Shown here: positions 8,583-18,615 of the stretch, piece by piece
Layout: every line of letters starts with the position of its first letter
Numbering within the stretch: the stretch's first letter is position 1
Source of the DNA: Sideroxydans sp.
Lineage (GTDB): Bacteria > Pseudomonadota > Gammaproteobacteria > Burkholderiales > Gallionellaceae
Length of the DNA: 64,000 nt
Assembly: GCA_028707175.1 (NCBI GenBank)
Contig: JAQTUV010000001.1
Coordinates: 310,001-374,000, forward strand
Direction: 5' to 3'
Notes under the pieces: model-generated
The model's database searches: none
Seen by the model: the letters and a program-made list of their open reading frames with translations, nothing else
Told to the model about the DNA's origin: nothing
Translations under genes and position numbers: made by a program

Positions 8583-8658
8583 GTGAAATTTCTGTTGGAA
8601 AATAAAGTCTGGAATGTCGGATAATGCGCACGCATTTTAACGTTTTGAGGCGAATGGG

Positions 8659-10008
8659 ATGAGACTTTATTGGGTGTTAGGCTGTGTCTTGTGGGCCGGT
8701 CTGGTGCAGGCGGAAGTGTTCGAGAAAACACTCTCCAATGGCTTGAAGGTCGTCGTGAAAGAAGACCATCGCGCGCCGACCGTGGTGCAGCAGATTTGGT
8801 ATCGCGCCGGCAGCATGGACGAGAAGACCGGCACGACCGGTGTTGCACACGTGCTAGAACACATGATGTTCAAGGGCACCAAGTCCGTTCCCGTGGGCGA
8901 GTTCTCTCGCCGCATCGCCGCTGCGGGTGGGCGCGAGAACGCCTTCACCAGCTACGACTACACCGCCTATTTCCAGCAACTGCACAAATCCAAGCTGCCG
9001 CTGGCGATGCAGTTGGAAGCCGACCGTATGCACAACTTGGTGTTGAGCGAAAAAGAATTCAGCAAAGAGATCAAAGTCGTGATGGAAGAACGTCGCTGGC
9101 GTACCGATGACGACGCACACTCACTCGTGGGTGAGCGCCTGATGGCCACGGCGTATCAGGAACATCCGTACCACACCCCCATCATCGGTTGGATGAATGA
9201 TCTGGAGAATATGACCTACCTCGATGCGCAAGACTGGTACAAGACTTGGTACGCACCGAACAATGCCATCTTGGTTATCGCCGGCGATGTGAAAGCATCT
9301 GAAGTGTTTGCTTTGGCGCAAAAATATTACGGCAAGATCCCAGCTGGTAAGTTAGCAAAACGTAAAGAGGCCGGTGAGCAGACTCAACTCGGTATTAAAC
9401 GCATTGTCGTTAAAGCGCCTGCAGAGTTGCCTTACTTCATCATGGCGTATCACGCGCCAACCATGCGCGATGTGGAGAAGGATTGGAAACCTTATGCCTT
9501 GTCTGTGTTGGCGGGCGTGTTGGATGGCAGCGAATCCGCACGTTTGAACAAAGCACTGGTGCGTGAACAACAAGTGGCGATCAGCGTCAGTGCGGGTTAC
9601 GACAGCACCTCGCGCGGTCCTTCGCAGTTCACACTTGAGGGTACGCCTGCTTCGGGCAAGACCATCGCCGAATTGGAAGCAGCTATCCGCGAACAGTTAC
9701 AAGCCGTGGTGCGTGACGGTGTGAGCGAAGAAGAATTGAAACGTGTGCGAGCCCAAGTCACGGCCGCCGAAGTCTATAAATTGGATTCCGTGTTCTACCA
9801 AGCCATGCAGATCGGACAGATGGAGAGTATCGGCCTGACGCATCACGCGCTTCCGGTGATGTTAAAGAAGTTGCAAGCAGTGACTGCGCAACAAGTGCAA
9901 GACGTGGCACGCGAGATATTGGTGGATGACCATCTGACCGTCGCGGTACTCGATCCACAACCGCTATCAGATAAGCCCAAGAAAGCAGGAGGCGCCCATG
10001 CGCACTAA
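8659..10008 (+). CDS. M16-family zinc peptidase (catalytic subunit), periplasmic
   Basis: 449 residues with a short signal peptide (MRLYWVLGCVLWAGLVQA). The inverted zinc motif HxxEH is present as HVLEH at residues 64-68, and the downstream glutamate lies in the KEIKVVMEERRWRTDD stretch, so this is the active partner. A second M16 domain follows from about residue 190. Members work as dimers or pairs, degrading small peptides; the next gene is a matching non-catalytic partner. Its end overlaps that gene by 11 bases. Confidence 0.93.
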   Translation: MRLYWVLGCVLWAGLVQAEVFEKTLSNGLKVVVKEDHRAPTVVQQIWYRAGSMDEKTGTTGVAHVLEHMMFKGTKSVPVGEFSRRIAAAGGRENAFTSYDYTAYFQQLHKSKLPLAMQLEADRMHNLVLSEKEFSKEIKVVMEERRWRTDDDAHSLVGERLMATAYQEHPYHTPIIGWMNDLENMTYLDAQDWYKTWYAPNNAILVIAGDVKASEVFALAQKYYGKIPAGKLAKRKEAGEQTQLGIKRIVVKAPAELPYFIMAYHAPTMRDVEKDWKPYALSVLAGVLDGSESARLNKALVREQQVAISVSAGYDSTSRGPSQFTLEGTPASGKTIAELEAAIREQLQAVVRDGVSEEELKRVRAQVTAAEVYKLDSVFYQAMQIGQMESIGLTHHALPVMLKKLQAVTAQQVQDVAREILVDDHLTVAVLDPQPLSDKPKKAGGAHAH

Positions 10009-11282
10009 GTTGATCGCAATCCTTGCACTGTGTTGCGTAGCGAGCAGCGCCTACGCCACGCCCAAGATCCAGCATTGGCAAGCCCCCAGCGGCGCAGAAG
10101 TTTATTTCGTCGAGAATCACGACCTGCCGATGTTGGATGTGGCGGTGAACTTTGCGGCGGGCGACGCCTACGATGCGGCCGATAAGATTGGTGTGGCGGG
10201 CATGACACACGGCCTGTTGGATGCTGGTGCACAAGGGCTGAGCGAAGACGATATCTCGCGCAAGATGGCGGACATCGGCGCGCAGTTGGGCGGTAGCTTC
10301 GATGCTGACCGAGCTGCAATCTCGCTACGTACTTTGAGCAGCGTCAGTGAACGTGAAGCAGCACTCGACATCGTGGCTCGCGTGTTACAGCAACCTGTTT
10401 TCCCAGAGGGCGTGCTGACGCGCAACAAAGCCAGCCTTATTGCCGGCTTGAAAGAAGCGGAGACCAAGCCCGAGCATCTGTCTGAGAAAGCGTTCGGCAA
10501 AGCCGTGTTCGGTAACCATCCCTACGGCTGGCAGACCGAGGTGGCCGATGTCGAAAAGATACAGCGTGCTGACCTAGAAGCTTTCTACCGCGCACATTAC
10601 AACGCCAAGAATGCAGTTGTCGCGTTGATGGGTGATGTGACTCGCCAGCAAGCTGAAGCCATCGCACAGCAACTCACGGCCAATCTGCCGCAAGCGGGTG
10701 CGGTCGCCAACTTGCCATCGGTCACAGCCAAAATCGTGGCGAGCGAACAACGCATCGCGCATCCCGCCAGCCAGAGCCACATCCTCATCGGCACGCCCGG
10801 CATCGCGCGTAACGATGCGGATTATTTCCCGCTGTATGTTGGTAACTACATCTTGGGTGGCGGCGGATTTGTATCGCGTTTGATGAACGAAGTGCGCGAG
10901 AAACGCGGCATGGCCTACAGCGTCTATAGCTATTTCATGCCGATGCAGCAGCCGGGTGCGTTCCAGATTGGCTTGCAAACCAAGAAAGAACAAGCGAATG
11001 AAGCACTGAAGGTGGTGCGTCAGACCTTGGATGGTTTTGTCGCGAAAGGTGTGACTGAGAAAGAACTGCAAGCCGCCAAGGACAACATCATCGGCGGTTT
11101 CCCACTACGCATCGACAGCAACAAGAAGATATTGGATTACCTCAGTGTCATCGGTTTCTACCACATGCCACTGAGTTATCTGGATGACTTCACCCAACAA
11201 GTTGATGCCGTTACCACCAAACAGATACACGATACGTTTAAGCGCCGCATCGATCCTCAAGCGATGGCGACCATCATCGTTG

Positions 11283-11311
<29 letters not shown>
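9998..11311 (+). CDS. M16-family peptidase-like protein lacking the zinc motif
   Basis: 437 residues with signal peptide MRTKLIAILALCCVASSAYA. At the position of HxxEH it has MTHGLLDAGAQG, so the zinc ligands are missing. The rest of the M16 fold is kept, including the C-terminal half with GGGGFVSRLMNEVREKRGMAYSVYSYF. It is the expected non-catalytic half of a heterodimer with the preceding gene, analogous to the alpha/beta arrangement in mitochondrial processing peptidase. Pairing is inferred from adjacency and overlap. Confidence 0.92.
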
Positions 11312-12582
<1,271 letters not shown>

Positions 12583-12602
12583 GCGGAAAGCATCAGTGAG
12601 AG

Positions 12603-12629
12603 ACCCCACCGAGTTAGGTGGGGTTTTTT
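12603..12629 (+). terminator. Rho-independent terminator after the ferredoxin gene
   Basis: Perfect 8-bp stem ACCCCACC / GGTGGGGT with a six-base loop and a run of T residues. Confidence 0.9.
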
Positions 12630-12670
12630 ATTGCCTGTTGATTTTATTTAAGGTGAGTTTGGGGCGATAC

Positions 12671-13102
12671 ATGAAGAGAGTGTTGTTTATTTTTTTGAGT
12701 CTACTGTTTACGGCTAGTTCGTCGGCGCAGTCGCTTCTGACAGGGCTTTGGAAAACGGTTGATGATTCAACAGGAATAGACAAAGGGCTCGTGCGCATCA
12801 CTCAAACCAATGGCGCATTGTTTGGCATCGTCGAACAGATATTCGAAGTCAATAAGCGAAATGGTCATTGCGACAAATGCTCCGATGAGCGTCGTGATAG
12901 ATCGGTACTCGGCATGACCATCTTGCGCAACGTCAAACCAAGCGAAGATGGACTGTTATGGGAGGGGGGAGACATCCTTGATCCTGAGAATGGCAAGGTG
13001 TATCGCGTGCGCTTAAAGCTCCTTGAAGGCGGAAATAAAATGGAAGTGCGCGGCTATATCGGCCCGTTCTATCGCAACCAACAGTGGCTTCGTATCGAGT
13101 GA
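12671..13102 (+). CDS. DUF2147-family secreted protein
   Basis: 143 residues from MKRVLFIFLSLLFTASSSAQ, a clear signal peptide. The mature part begins LLTGLWKTVDDSTGIDKGLVRI and ends GYIGPFYRNQQWLRIE, the pattern of the DUF2147 family (GxWxT.D...G....V.I, then a terminal GxxG...W). A CxxC (CDKC) occurs in mid-protein. Function is unknown; family members are envelope proteins. The upstream frame extends to 12596 but would run through the terminator, so the ATG with the signal peptide is used. Confidence 0.85.
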   Translation: MKRVLFIFLSLLFTASSSAQSLLTGLWKTVDDSTGIDKGLVRITQTNGALFGIVEQIFEVNKRNGHCDKCSDERRDRSVLGMTILRNVKPSEDGLLWEGGDILDPENGKVYRVRLKLLEGGNKMEVRGYIGPFYRNQQWLRIE

Positions 13103-13151
13103 TACCGCGAGCGTTTCAGTACGGTAGATTTTGCCCGTACAATACACCGCC

Positions 13152-14129
13152 ATGCTTGCCTATCTTATCCGCCGACTCCTTTACGCAATCCCCATCCTCA
13201 TTGGGGTGAATCTGCTCACCTTCGCGCTTTTTTTTGTGGTGAATACGCCCGACGATATGGCGCGAATGCAGTTGGGGGTTAAGCGCGTCACGCCAGAAGC
13301 GATCGAGAAATGGAAACAACAGCGTGGTTATGACAAACCCCTCTTCATTAACAGCGCCGCCACGAGCACGGCTCAAATCACCGACACCGTTTTTTGGAAT
13401 AAATCCGTCAGCATGTTCGTTTTTGATTTTGGCTATTCAGATGATGGACGCAGCATCAGGCGTGAGATTGCAACACGCATGACACCTAGCTTGGCGATCG
13501 CACTACCGACCTTCTTAATTGGCTTGATGGTATATGTGAGCTTTGCTTTATTGATGACACTGTTTCGCGCGACCATGTTTGACCTAGTGGGCGTCACTTT
13601 ATGTGTGGTATTGATGTCTATCTCAGGCTTGTTTTACATCATCGGCGGGCAGTTTTTAGTGAGCAAGCTGTGGCACCTTGTCCCCATCTCGGGTTATGCA
13701 GGCGGTATGGATGGAATCAAATTTGTTGTGCTTCCCATCGTTGTAGGTGTGATTGGAGGGATAGGTTCTAGCAGTCGTTGGTATCGCACCATCTTCATTG
13801 AAGAGATGGGGAAAGACTACGTGCGCACCGCTCGTGCAAAAGGCCTGTCAGAGCTTCGAGTTCTTTTCACACATGTGCTGAAAAACGCCATGATTCCTAT
13901 CCTCACGGGCGTGGTTGTAGTCATCCCCTTATTGTTCATGGGCAGTCTCCTCACGGAATCGTTCTTCGGCATCCCTGGGCTGGGGAGCTACACCATCGAC
14001 GCCATTAACGCACAGGATTTCAGCGTAGTGCGTGCGATGGTTTTCTTAGGATCGGTGCTGTACATCGTAGGGCTGATACTGACTGATGTGTCGTACACGG
14101 TGGTTGATCCGAGGGTCAGATTGCAATGA
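13152..14129 (+). CDS. ABC transporter permease, DppB/OppB/YejB type
   Basis: 325 residues. The N terminus MLAYLIRRLLYAIPILIGVNLLTFALFF is the standard first segment of this permease class. The cytoplasmic ATPase-contact (EAA) loop reads EMGKDYVRTARAKGLSELRVLFTHVLKNAMIPILT. About six membrane segments. It imports peptides or peptide-like solutes together with the next permease and the double ATPase at 22030. The start is placed at the ATG that begins the first membrane segment; an in-frame TTG at 13131 lacks support. No substrate-binding protein gene is in the window. Confidence 0.92.
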   Translation: MLAYLIRRLLYAIPILIGVNLLTFALFFVVNTPDDMARMQLGVKRVTPEAIEKWKQQRGYDKPLFINSAATSTAQITDTVFWNKSVSMFVFDFGYSDDGRSIRREIATRMTPSLAIALPTFLIGLMVYVSFALLMTLFRATMFDLVGVTLCVVLMSISGLFYIIGGQFLVSKLWHLVPISGYAGGMDGIKFVVLPIVVGVIGGIGSSSRWYRTIFIEEMGKDYVRTARAKGLSELRVLFTHVLKNAMIPILTGVVVVIPLLFMGSLLTESFFGIPGLGSYTIDAINAQDFSVVRAMVFLGSVLYIVGLILTDVSYTVVDPRVRLQ

Positions 14130-14155
14130 AAAATCAACTCATTCAGATCAATGCC

Positions 14156-14220
14156 GTAGGTCGGACTTCAGTCCGACAATGTTTCCTCGGAATGGGGCGT
14201 CGGGCTGAAATCCGACCTGC
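14156..14220. repeat. dispersed palindromic (REP-like) element, copy 1
   Basis: Two facing imperfect palindromes: GTAGGTCGGACTTCAGTCCG... at 14156-14177 and GTCGGGCTGAAATCCGACC... at 14199-14220, separated by 21 bases. Related copies occur at 22381-22494 and 25878-25946. It fills the gap between the two permease genes. Confidence 0.8.
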
Positions 14221-14232
14221 AGGGACGTGCGT

Positions 14233-15579
14233 ATGAACTTCATCCCCGTCATTCTGTGGAGCGATGCCTTGGTGTTCCTACTCGTTGCGGCATGCATCAC
14301 CACCACGATGTATGTCCGTAAACGTGAACATCTGTTGCTGCCGTGGCGCCGCGTGGCGCAAAGCAGCATGGCGATGGTTTCACTATCTGTGCTGTCATTG
14401 TTTCTACTCGTTGGACTATTAGATACCCTGCACTTTCGCGTTGCTTTGCCGCAAACGAATGGCACCGAGCAAGTGTATTCGCCAGAAGTATTGAGCGTGT
14501 TCGACAAGCTGGTCGAACCCTTGCGCATTCAGACAGAAAAAACCTATTCCGCCCCCTTGGCTATGGCGTTATATGCCAAGGAAAGCCGTACAACAACAAA
14601 CGGCGAGATCGAGCGTGATTATCCACGCCTCCGTTTCGGTGGAGCGCACTTAACCGATCACTCGCAATACAAAGCAGACGTTGTACGACGCATTTTGCTC
14701 GGGCTATTGTCAGGGCTCTTGGTGGGCGTGTTACTGGCCTTAGTAGTCAATCGCCTATTCAAACAACAAGCCGTGTTTATCGCCACCATTACACTCGTCA
14801 CCGTAGTAAGCATCATCGTAAGTCTTGCAACGGGGTATCACGTATTTGGCACCGACAAAGTGGGGCAGGACGTGCTTTACCTCTCATTAAAAAGCATACG
14901 TACCGGCCTCATCATTGGCACCGTGACGACGCTGGTGACCTTGCCATTGGCTTTGTTCCTAGGTGTCGCGGCGGGTTACTTCCGTGGCTGGGTGGACGAT
15001 GTCATCCAGTACATCTACACCGTGCTGAGTTCTATTCCCAGCGTGCTGCTCATCGCGGCGGCGGTGTTGATGATGCAAGTCACCATCGACACACATCCCG
15101 AATGGTTCGAGACCTCGGCGGCACGCGCCGATATGCGGCTGGTGGCGTTGTGTCTTATCTTGGGGCTCACCAGTTGGACAGGACTGTGCCGCCTGCTGCG
15201 CGGCGAGACGCTGAAAATGCGCGAGATGGAATACATCCAAGCGGCACAATCTTTCGGCGTGTCATCCATGCGCATCCTCACGCGCCACATCATGCCCAAC
15301 GTCATGCACATCATCCTCATCGCGCTAGTGATGGATTTCTCCGGCTTGGTATTGGCTGAGGCAGTGTTGTCCTACGTGGGCGTGGGTGTCGATCCTTCGA
15401 TGATCTCGTTCGGCACCATGATCAATGGCGCACGGTTAGAGATGGGGCGCGAACCAATGGTGTGGTGGGCGCTGGCCTCTGCATTCAGCTTCATGCTGGT
15501 GTTGGTGTTGGCGGCGAACTTGTTCGCCGATGCGGTGCGTGATGCGTTCGACCCAAGGTTGAACAGGACAGGGGGCTAA
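14233..15579 (+). CDS. ABC transporter permease, DppC/OppC/YejE type
   Basis: 448 residues, longer than the usual 300-340 for this class. Two N-terminal membrane segments and a soluble stretch (about residues 60-155) precede the conserved part. The conserved part contains FGTDKVGQDVLYLSLKSIRTGLIIG and the EAA loop EMEYIQAAQSFGVSSMRILTRHIMPNVMHIILI. It partners with the permease at 13152. Start at ATG 14233; GTG 14227 is possible. Its TAA stop lies inside the terminal core site of the integron array, and the cognate ATPase gene is now 6.4 kb away. Confidence 0.92.
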   Translation: MNFIPVILWSDALVFLLVAACITTTMYVRKREHLLLPWRRVAQSSMAMVSLSVLSLFLLVGLLDTLHFRVALPQTNGTEQVYSPEVLSVFDKLVEPLRIQTEKTYSAPLAMALYAKESRTTTNGEIERDYPRLRFGGAHLTDHSQYKADVVRRILLGLLSGLLVGVLLALVVNRLFKQQAVFIATITLVTVVSIIVSLATGYHVFGTDKVGQDVLYLSLKSIRTGLIIGTVTTLVTLPLALFLGVAAGYFRGWVDDVIQYIYTVLSSIPSVLLIAAAVLMMQVTIDTHPEWFETSAARADMRLVALCLILGLTSWTGLCRLLRGETLKMREMEYIQAAQSFGVSSMRILTRHIMPNVMHIILIALVMDFSGLVLAEAVLSYVGVGVDPSMISFGTMINGARLEMGREPMVWWALASAFSFMLVLVLAANLFADAVRDAFDPRLNRTGG

Positions 15580-15636
15580 GGTGAAACTAAGGGGCGCGCG
15601 GTTTTTTGCGCGTCCCGCTTGAGCGTAAGGTTAGGG
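15574..15636 (-). other. attC site 8 (distal end of array)
   Basis: Reading on the minus strand: R'' is CCCTAAC (15636-15630), then GCTCAAG, a GC-rich hairpin, CCTTAG, and R' is CTTAGCC (15580-15574), where the expected GTT is CTT. The R' overlaps the TAA stop codon of the permease gene on the other strand, so this is the junction with the flanking chromosome. Length 63 bp. Confidence 0.75.
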
Positions 15637-16423
15637 GTTTTATTGCCTCAATATCAATAAAACGTATGTTCTTCATAGTGTCGAGATATATCGGGCTTGA
15701 GTTTATTATTAACGTATTTGATGTTCGTTTGTGAGCAAATTCACATTGAACGAAAGATGCATTACCAGACATGTAATCAATGTCCCCCTCAAAACCTTCT
15801 TGGTCACAAGTATCGGAACCGTATTTTTTTTCTGCGGCCTCGTATTCGGCATACATGGTCTCGGTTCCTCCCCCGCAGCACATCGTGTCATAGAGTGATG
15901 TGCTTTTTCGATGGGTCAATCTAATTTTGTTTGCAGTTGCATCATAAACGAAATCATAATCATCATTGAAACTCGCGCGTGGCGGCGGATTGGAGTACTG
16001 CTCCACGCTCAACTTATCACCATGCCAGCTCAATGAAACGACAGCCAAACCTGCCGTCTTGATGACATAAATAATATCGCTATTTCTCCCAGTCTCTAGC
16101 CAGCCTGAAGAGGTATGTCGCCACACAACTAATGTTCTAACTCCGTCATCACTATCAGGTGCTTCACTGTCATCGCATGAGGTGAAATGCCACTTTGGTA
16201 CGAGAATGGCGGCTATTAGTTTTGTGCCAGCTTTCTGAATCATATGGCTTGCAACGGTTTCCACCCCCATTGTGTTTGGAATGGTACGTTCAATGGGCGT
16301 TGGCAATGAGTGGCGAACATCTTTGGCACTTTCCTCTTGAGAGCAGGCCCCGGCTCGGGCGCAGAAGATCAGGGCGGAAAATGCCAACGCATAAAGAGCC
16401 AGTTTTTTTTCGATCAGGCGCAT
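15587..16423 (-). CDS. integron cassette 8: secreted protein of unknown function
   Basis: 278 residues starting MRLIEKKLALYALAFSALIFCARAGAC, a signal peptide possibly with a lipobox-like cysteine end. Cysteine-containing segments (FTSCDDSE, TMCCGGGTE, DTCDQEGFEG, FVQCEFAH) suggest a disulfide-bonded periplasmic protein. I do not recognise the family. The last 15 or so codons run into attC8, which is common for cassette genes. The frame is open upstream to 16474, but that part is the degenerate attC7, so the signal-peptide ATG is preferred. Confidence 0.7.
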   Translation of the reverse strand: MRLIEKKLALYALAFSALIFCARAGACSQEESAKDVRHSLPTPIERTIPNTMGVETVASHMIQKAGTKLIAAILVPKWHFTSCDDSEAPDSDDGVRTLVVWRHTSSGWLETGRNSDIIYVIKTAGLAVVSLSWHGDKLSVEQYSNPPPRASFNDDYDFVYDATANKIRLTHRKSTSLYDTMCCGGGTETMYAEYEAAEKKYGSDTCDQEGFEGDIDYMSGNASFVQCEFAHKRTSNTLIINSSPIYLDTMKNIRFIDIEAIKPLTLRSSGTRKKPRAP

Positions 16424-16428
16424 ACCAC

Positions 16429-16448
16429 CCCTAACGTTCGAGTTGGGC
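16429..16448 (-). other. degenerate attC site 7
   Basis: Minus strand: GCCCAAC (16448-16442), six bases, GTTAGGG (16435-16429). Both end 7-mers are good matches to RYYYAAC and GTTRRRY, but the normal 40-80 bp of internal palindrome is missing. It resembles only the L'-R' half of an attC. Likely non-functional, which would lock cassettes 7 and 8 together. Confidence 0.5.
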
Positions 16449-16454
16449 ATCGCG

Positions 16455-16907
16455 CTACTTTCCATACCGTTCAAGTAGCTGCGCTGTTCTGGTTGCCACC
16501 TCAGCCCGATAGATTTTCATCTCCCTCCTTTGGTCGTCATCTCCGCCGAACTCTAGGGTTGGTGTGGGTGACGGATGCGCATTCCGATAGACAGCGACGG
16601 CCCGAAGATATCTTTCATGGTCATAGCCTTCGGAGAATGGCCAAAACATCCACGGGTGTCCGAACTCCTGGAAGCGGAGGGCTCGCGTTACTTCACCATC
16701 AAGTTCGACTTCCTTCGCGCCGATGAGCTTTTCGTTGCCGCTTGGACGAATTGCTTGGAGATCGTGAACCAGCAGGTACGCTCTAGTCGAACTGTTCATC
16801 TCAATGTACTCGACGGCACCAACATGAGCGCCCACAACAAAGGAGATGAACAGCGCTACACCTGCAATGACGCCAATGAACACTACGAGCATCAGTCGGC
16901 TACGCAT
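16455..16907 (-). CDS. integron cassette 7: small membrane-anchored protein
   Basis: 150 residues. One N-terminal membrane segment (MLVVFIGVIAGVALFISFVVGAHVGAV) followed by a soluble domain rich in charged residues (EGYDHERYLRAVAVYRNAH, GGDDDQRREMKIYRAEVATRTAQLLERYGK). The ATG is 9 bases after the R' core of attC6, a normal position for a cassette gene. Family not recognised. The soluble part would face the periplasm if the N terminus acts as an uncleaved anchor. Confidence 0.7.
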   Translation of the reverse strand: MRSRLMLVVFIGVIAGVALFISFVVGAHVGAVEYIEMNSSTRAYLLVHDLQAIRPSGNEKLIGAKEVELDGEVTRALRFQEFGHPWMFWPFSEGYDHERYLRAVAVYRNAHPSPTPTLEFGGDDDQRREMKIYRAEVATRTAQLLERYGK

Positions 16908-16915
16908 AATGCGTA

Positions 16916-17103
16916 GCCCAACGAGGCTGTAGAAAAACTACGTGAGTGGTCAAGTGAATGCATTTCAGGGGATCACTCGACCCATCCCAACATGATGATC
17001 GTTGAATACAGCGCGTTATACGAGGTCGATTATTGTTCATCGCGAGCCCTGTTTTTTGAAATTGCGTTTTTCTACAGCGTCCCTCTCGACCGTGATGTTA
17101 GCC
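16916..17103 (-). other. attC site 6 (long, atypical)
   Basis: Minus strand: R'' GGCTAAC (17103-17097) and R' GTTGGGC (16922-16916), the latter a perfect GTTRRRY. Inside, a perfect 13-bp inverted repeat pairs 17066-17078 with 16926-16938 (GCTGTAGAAAAAC). At 188 bp it is longer than the 63-99 bp of the neighbouring full-length sites and lacks their shared internal block, so this cassette probably came from a different array. Confidence 0.6.
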
Positions 17104-17136
17104 GCACTTGCACGCGTGAAAGTTGATGCATGACTA

Positions 17137-17673
17137 TCAGCGGTACACGTAGCTCCAGACGTCTGTGCCTATACGCTTGACCGCTACTGCTGCACGGCCG
17201 ACAGCGGGATTTACGGATTTCTTCATGTTGGCAGCTGAGACCTTGACACTTCCCATTGTCCTGGAGAAGCGGTTCGAAAATTCATTCGCCGCTTGGTGAA
17301 CTTTCTCGACTTGATCCGGGTGGTTCTTTGATGCGCATACAAGTTCCAAGCTGACTGCCGCGCCGCCGACGACAAGCCCGACAACGACCACTACCGGTGC
17401 TGCGGCTACGGTTGCGGCCGTGCCACCAAGCGTGCCGGCGATATAGCCCGAGGAACCAGTCAGAATGAATGCTCCACTACTATGTGCGACCGCTGTGAGT
17501 CCAGTAGCCGTAGCCATTGCACCGGCGGTTGCGCTTGCGCCGCCAGCGGCGCCGGATATTGCCGCAACAGCTTTGCTTTGGCTTGGCGCATAGGAACAAA
17601 CAACTTCCGATGCCGCCTGAGACAGCGTGGGAAATGAGAGCGCGGCAGCTGCGAGTACGTGAATTGTCTTCAT
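17137..17673 (-). CDS. integron cassette 6: secreted Gly/Ala-rich hydrophobic protein
   Basis: 178 residues from MKTIHVLAAAALSFPTLSQA, a clear signal peptide (the frame is open to 17694 but the extension is uncharged leader). The mature protein has a long Gly/Ala/Thr-rich stretch with glycine-zipper-like spacing (SGAAGGASATAGAMATATG, GYIAGTLGGTAATVAAAP) and a hydrophobic VVVVVGLVVGGAAVSLELV, then a basic helical tail. Two cysteines (VVCSY, LVCASK) could form a disulfide. It looks membrane-inserting. No family recognised. Confidence 0.7.
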   Translation of the reverse strand: MKTIHVLAAAALSFPTLSQAASEVVCSYAPSQSKAVAAISGAAGGASATAGAMATATGLTAVAHSSGAFILTGSSGYIAGTLGGTAATVAAAPVVVVVGLVVGGAAVSLELVCASKNHPDQVEKVHQAANEFSNRFSRTMGSVKVSAANMKKSVNPAVGRAAVAVKRIGTDVWSYVYR

Positions 17674-17710
17674 TCGTAAGTCTCGATGGGGCATGACATA
17701 TGATTGTGCT

Positions 17711-17788
17711 GGCTAACGTGCCGCTAAGGGGCGCGCCGAAGGCGCGTCCCAGCGACCGGAGGGAGCGAACTTGAGCGTAGGGTTAGCC
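17711..17788 (-). other. attC site 5
   Basis: Minus strand: R'' GGCTAAC (17788-17782), R' GTTAGCC (17717-17711), 78 bp. The internal palindrome is nearly identical to that of attC2 (central GGGACGCGCC / GGCGCGCCCC hairpin and the GCTCAAGTTCGCTCC block). Confidence 0.85.
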
Positions 17789-17792
17789 ATAG

Positions 17793-18176
17793 CTATAGTT
17801 TGAGGCTCGCTTGCATTTGAAATCTCTTCAGCAAATCTTGAATGCGGGGGTCGTTGCATCCGCTACTTTGAACTATCTCTGTTACTCGCTGATTTTGAGA
17901 ATCGCTTCGAGACTTTATGATCTTCTGCGCATCTTGATTTGTGGAATTGGGATTCCTTTTCTGAATTTCCTCAGCAGCACGTATGGTGACAATCTGGAAA
18001 TTACCGAGAAACTTTCCAAGAGTCTCAGCATCGGGCTTGATGCATTTGCTTGCAGCATGATTGGCGAGAAGGAACTGATCGAAAATCTGAAGAATATCTA
18101 GCTTGTCTTCAGCGATGGCCGGGGCAGAAAACAGAATTGCTGCGCATAGCGTGAAAATTGCTTTTGATACATTCAT
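17793..18176 (-). CDS. integron cassette 5: small secreted helical protein
   Basis: 127 residues with signal peptide MNVSKAIFTLCAAILFSAPAIA. The mature protein is mostly helical and polar (DILQIFDQFLLANHAASKCIKPDAETLGKFLGNF, AAEEIQKRNPNS, QDLLKRFQMQASLKL) with two cysteines. GGGAG stands 6 bases before the ATG, so it has its own ribosome-binding site. Start is 30 bases after the R' of attC4, and the stop is 5 bases before the R'' of attC5. Function unknown. Confidence 0.72.
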   Translation of the reverse strand: MNVSKAIFTLCAAILFSAPAIAEDKLDILQIFDQFLLANHAASKCIKPDAETLGKFLGNFQIVTIRAAEEIQKRNPNSTNQDAQKIIKSRSDSQNQRVTEIVQSSGCNDPRIQDLLKRFQMQASLKL

Positions 18177-18205
18177 GATTGCTCCCAGTAGTAATTGAAG
18201 GTAAT

Positions 18206-18292
18206 GGCTAACGTAGAGCTAACCGGCGCTGCGCGGCTTTATCGCGCAGCGTCCAGCGACCAAAGGGAGCGAACTTGAGCGTAGGGTTAGGC
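18206..18292 (-). other. attC site 4
   Basis: Minus strand: R'' GCCTAAC (18292-18286, perfect RYYYAAC) and R' GTTAGCC (18212-18206), 87 bp. Internal hairpin GGACGCTGCGCG / CGCGCAGCGCC and the same GCTCAAGTTCGCTCC block as attC2 and attC5. The stop codon of cassette 4 lies in R''. Confidence 0.87.
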
Positions 18293-18613
18293 TGAACCAT
18301 CATCTACGACCTCCCACCGATGAAACCAGTAAACACAAATTAGACATGCGGCGATGGCGACAGAGCCGAAGAGTTGTGCCAAGCCTCTGATGTTCTCGGG
18401 AACATGTCCACTTCCGAGGAGGAGTGTGAGTCCCACAACGAAGAAGGCGAGTGACGGACGCAGTGATCGACCGCTGGAACGCAACTCAACACCGCAATGG
18501 GGGCAGAAGAAACGCGGCCAAGATGAAGTGAGCCGCCTAGGAGGGGCAATTTCAGTACGCAGACCCGAGTTTGGAACGGTGTCGCCGCACGCAGGACAAT
18601 CGCGATGTTTCAT
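18287..18613 (-). CDS. integron cassette 4: zinc-ribbon membrane protein
   Basis: 108 residues. Two CxxC pairs, CPACG at residues 7-11 and FCPHCG near residue 37, can form a zinc ribbon. Two membrane segments follow (SLAFFVVGLTLLLGSG and LAQLFGSVAIAACLICVYWF). The ATG begins immediately after R' of attC3 and the TAA stop is inside R'' of attC4, so the gene fills its cassette exactly. Zinc-ribbon plus two helices is a plausible small sensor or regulator design, but I assign no function. Confidence 0.72.
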   Translation of the reverse strand: MKHRDCPACGDTVPNSGLRTEIAPPRRLTSSWPRFFCPHCGVELRSSGRSLRPSLAFFVVGLTLLLGSGHVPENIRGLAQLFGSVAIAACLICVYWFHRWEVVDDGSA

Positions 18614-18615
18614 AG

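Noticed and set aside
17811-18101. Plus-strand frame opposite cassette 5
   Set aside because: The minus-strand gene has a signal peptide, a ribosome-binding site and fits between attC4 and attC5; the plus frame has none of these.
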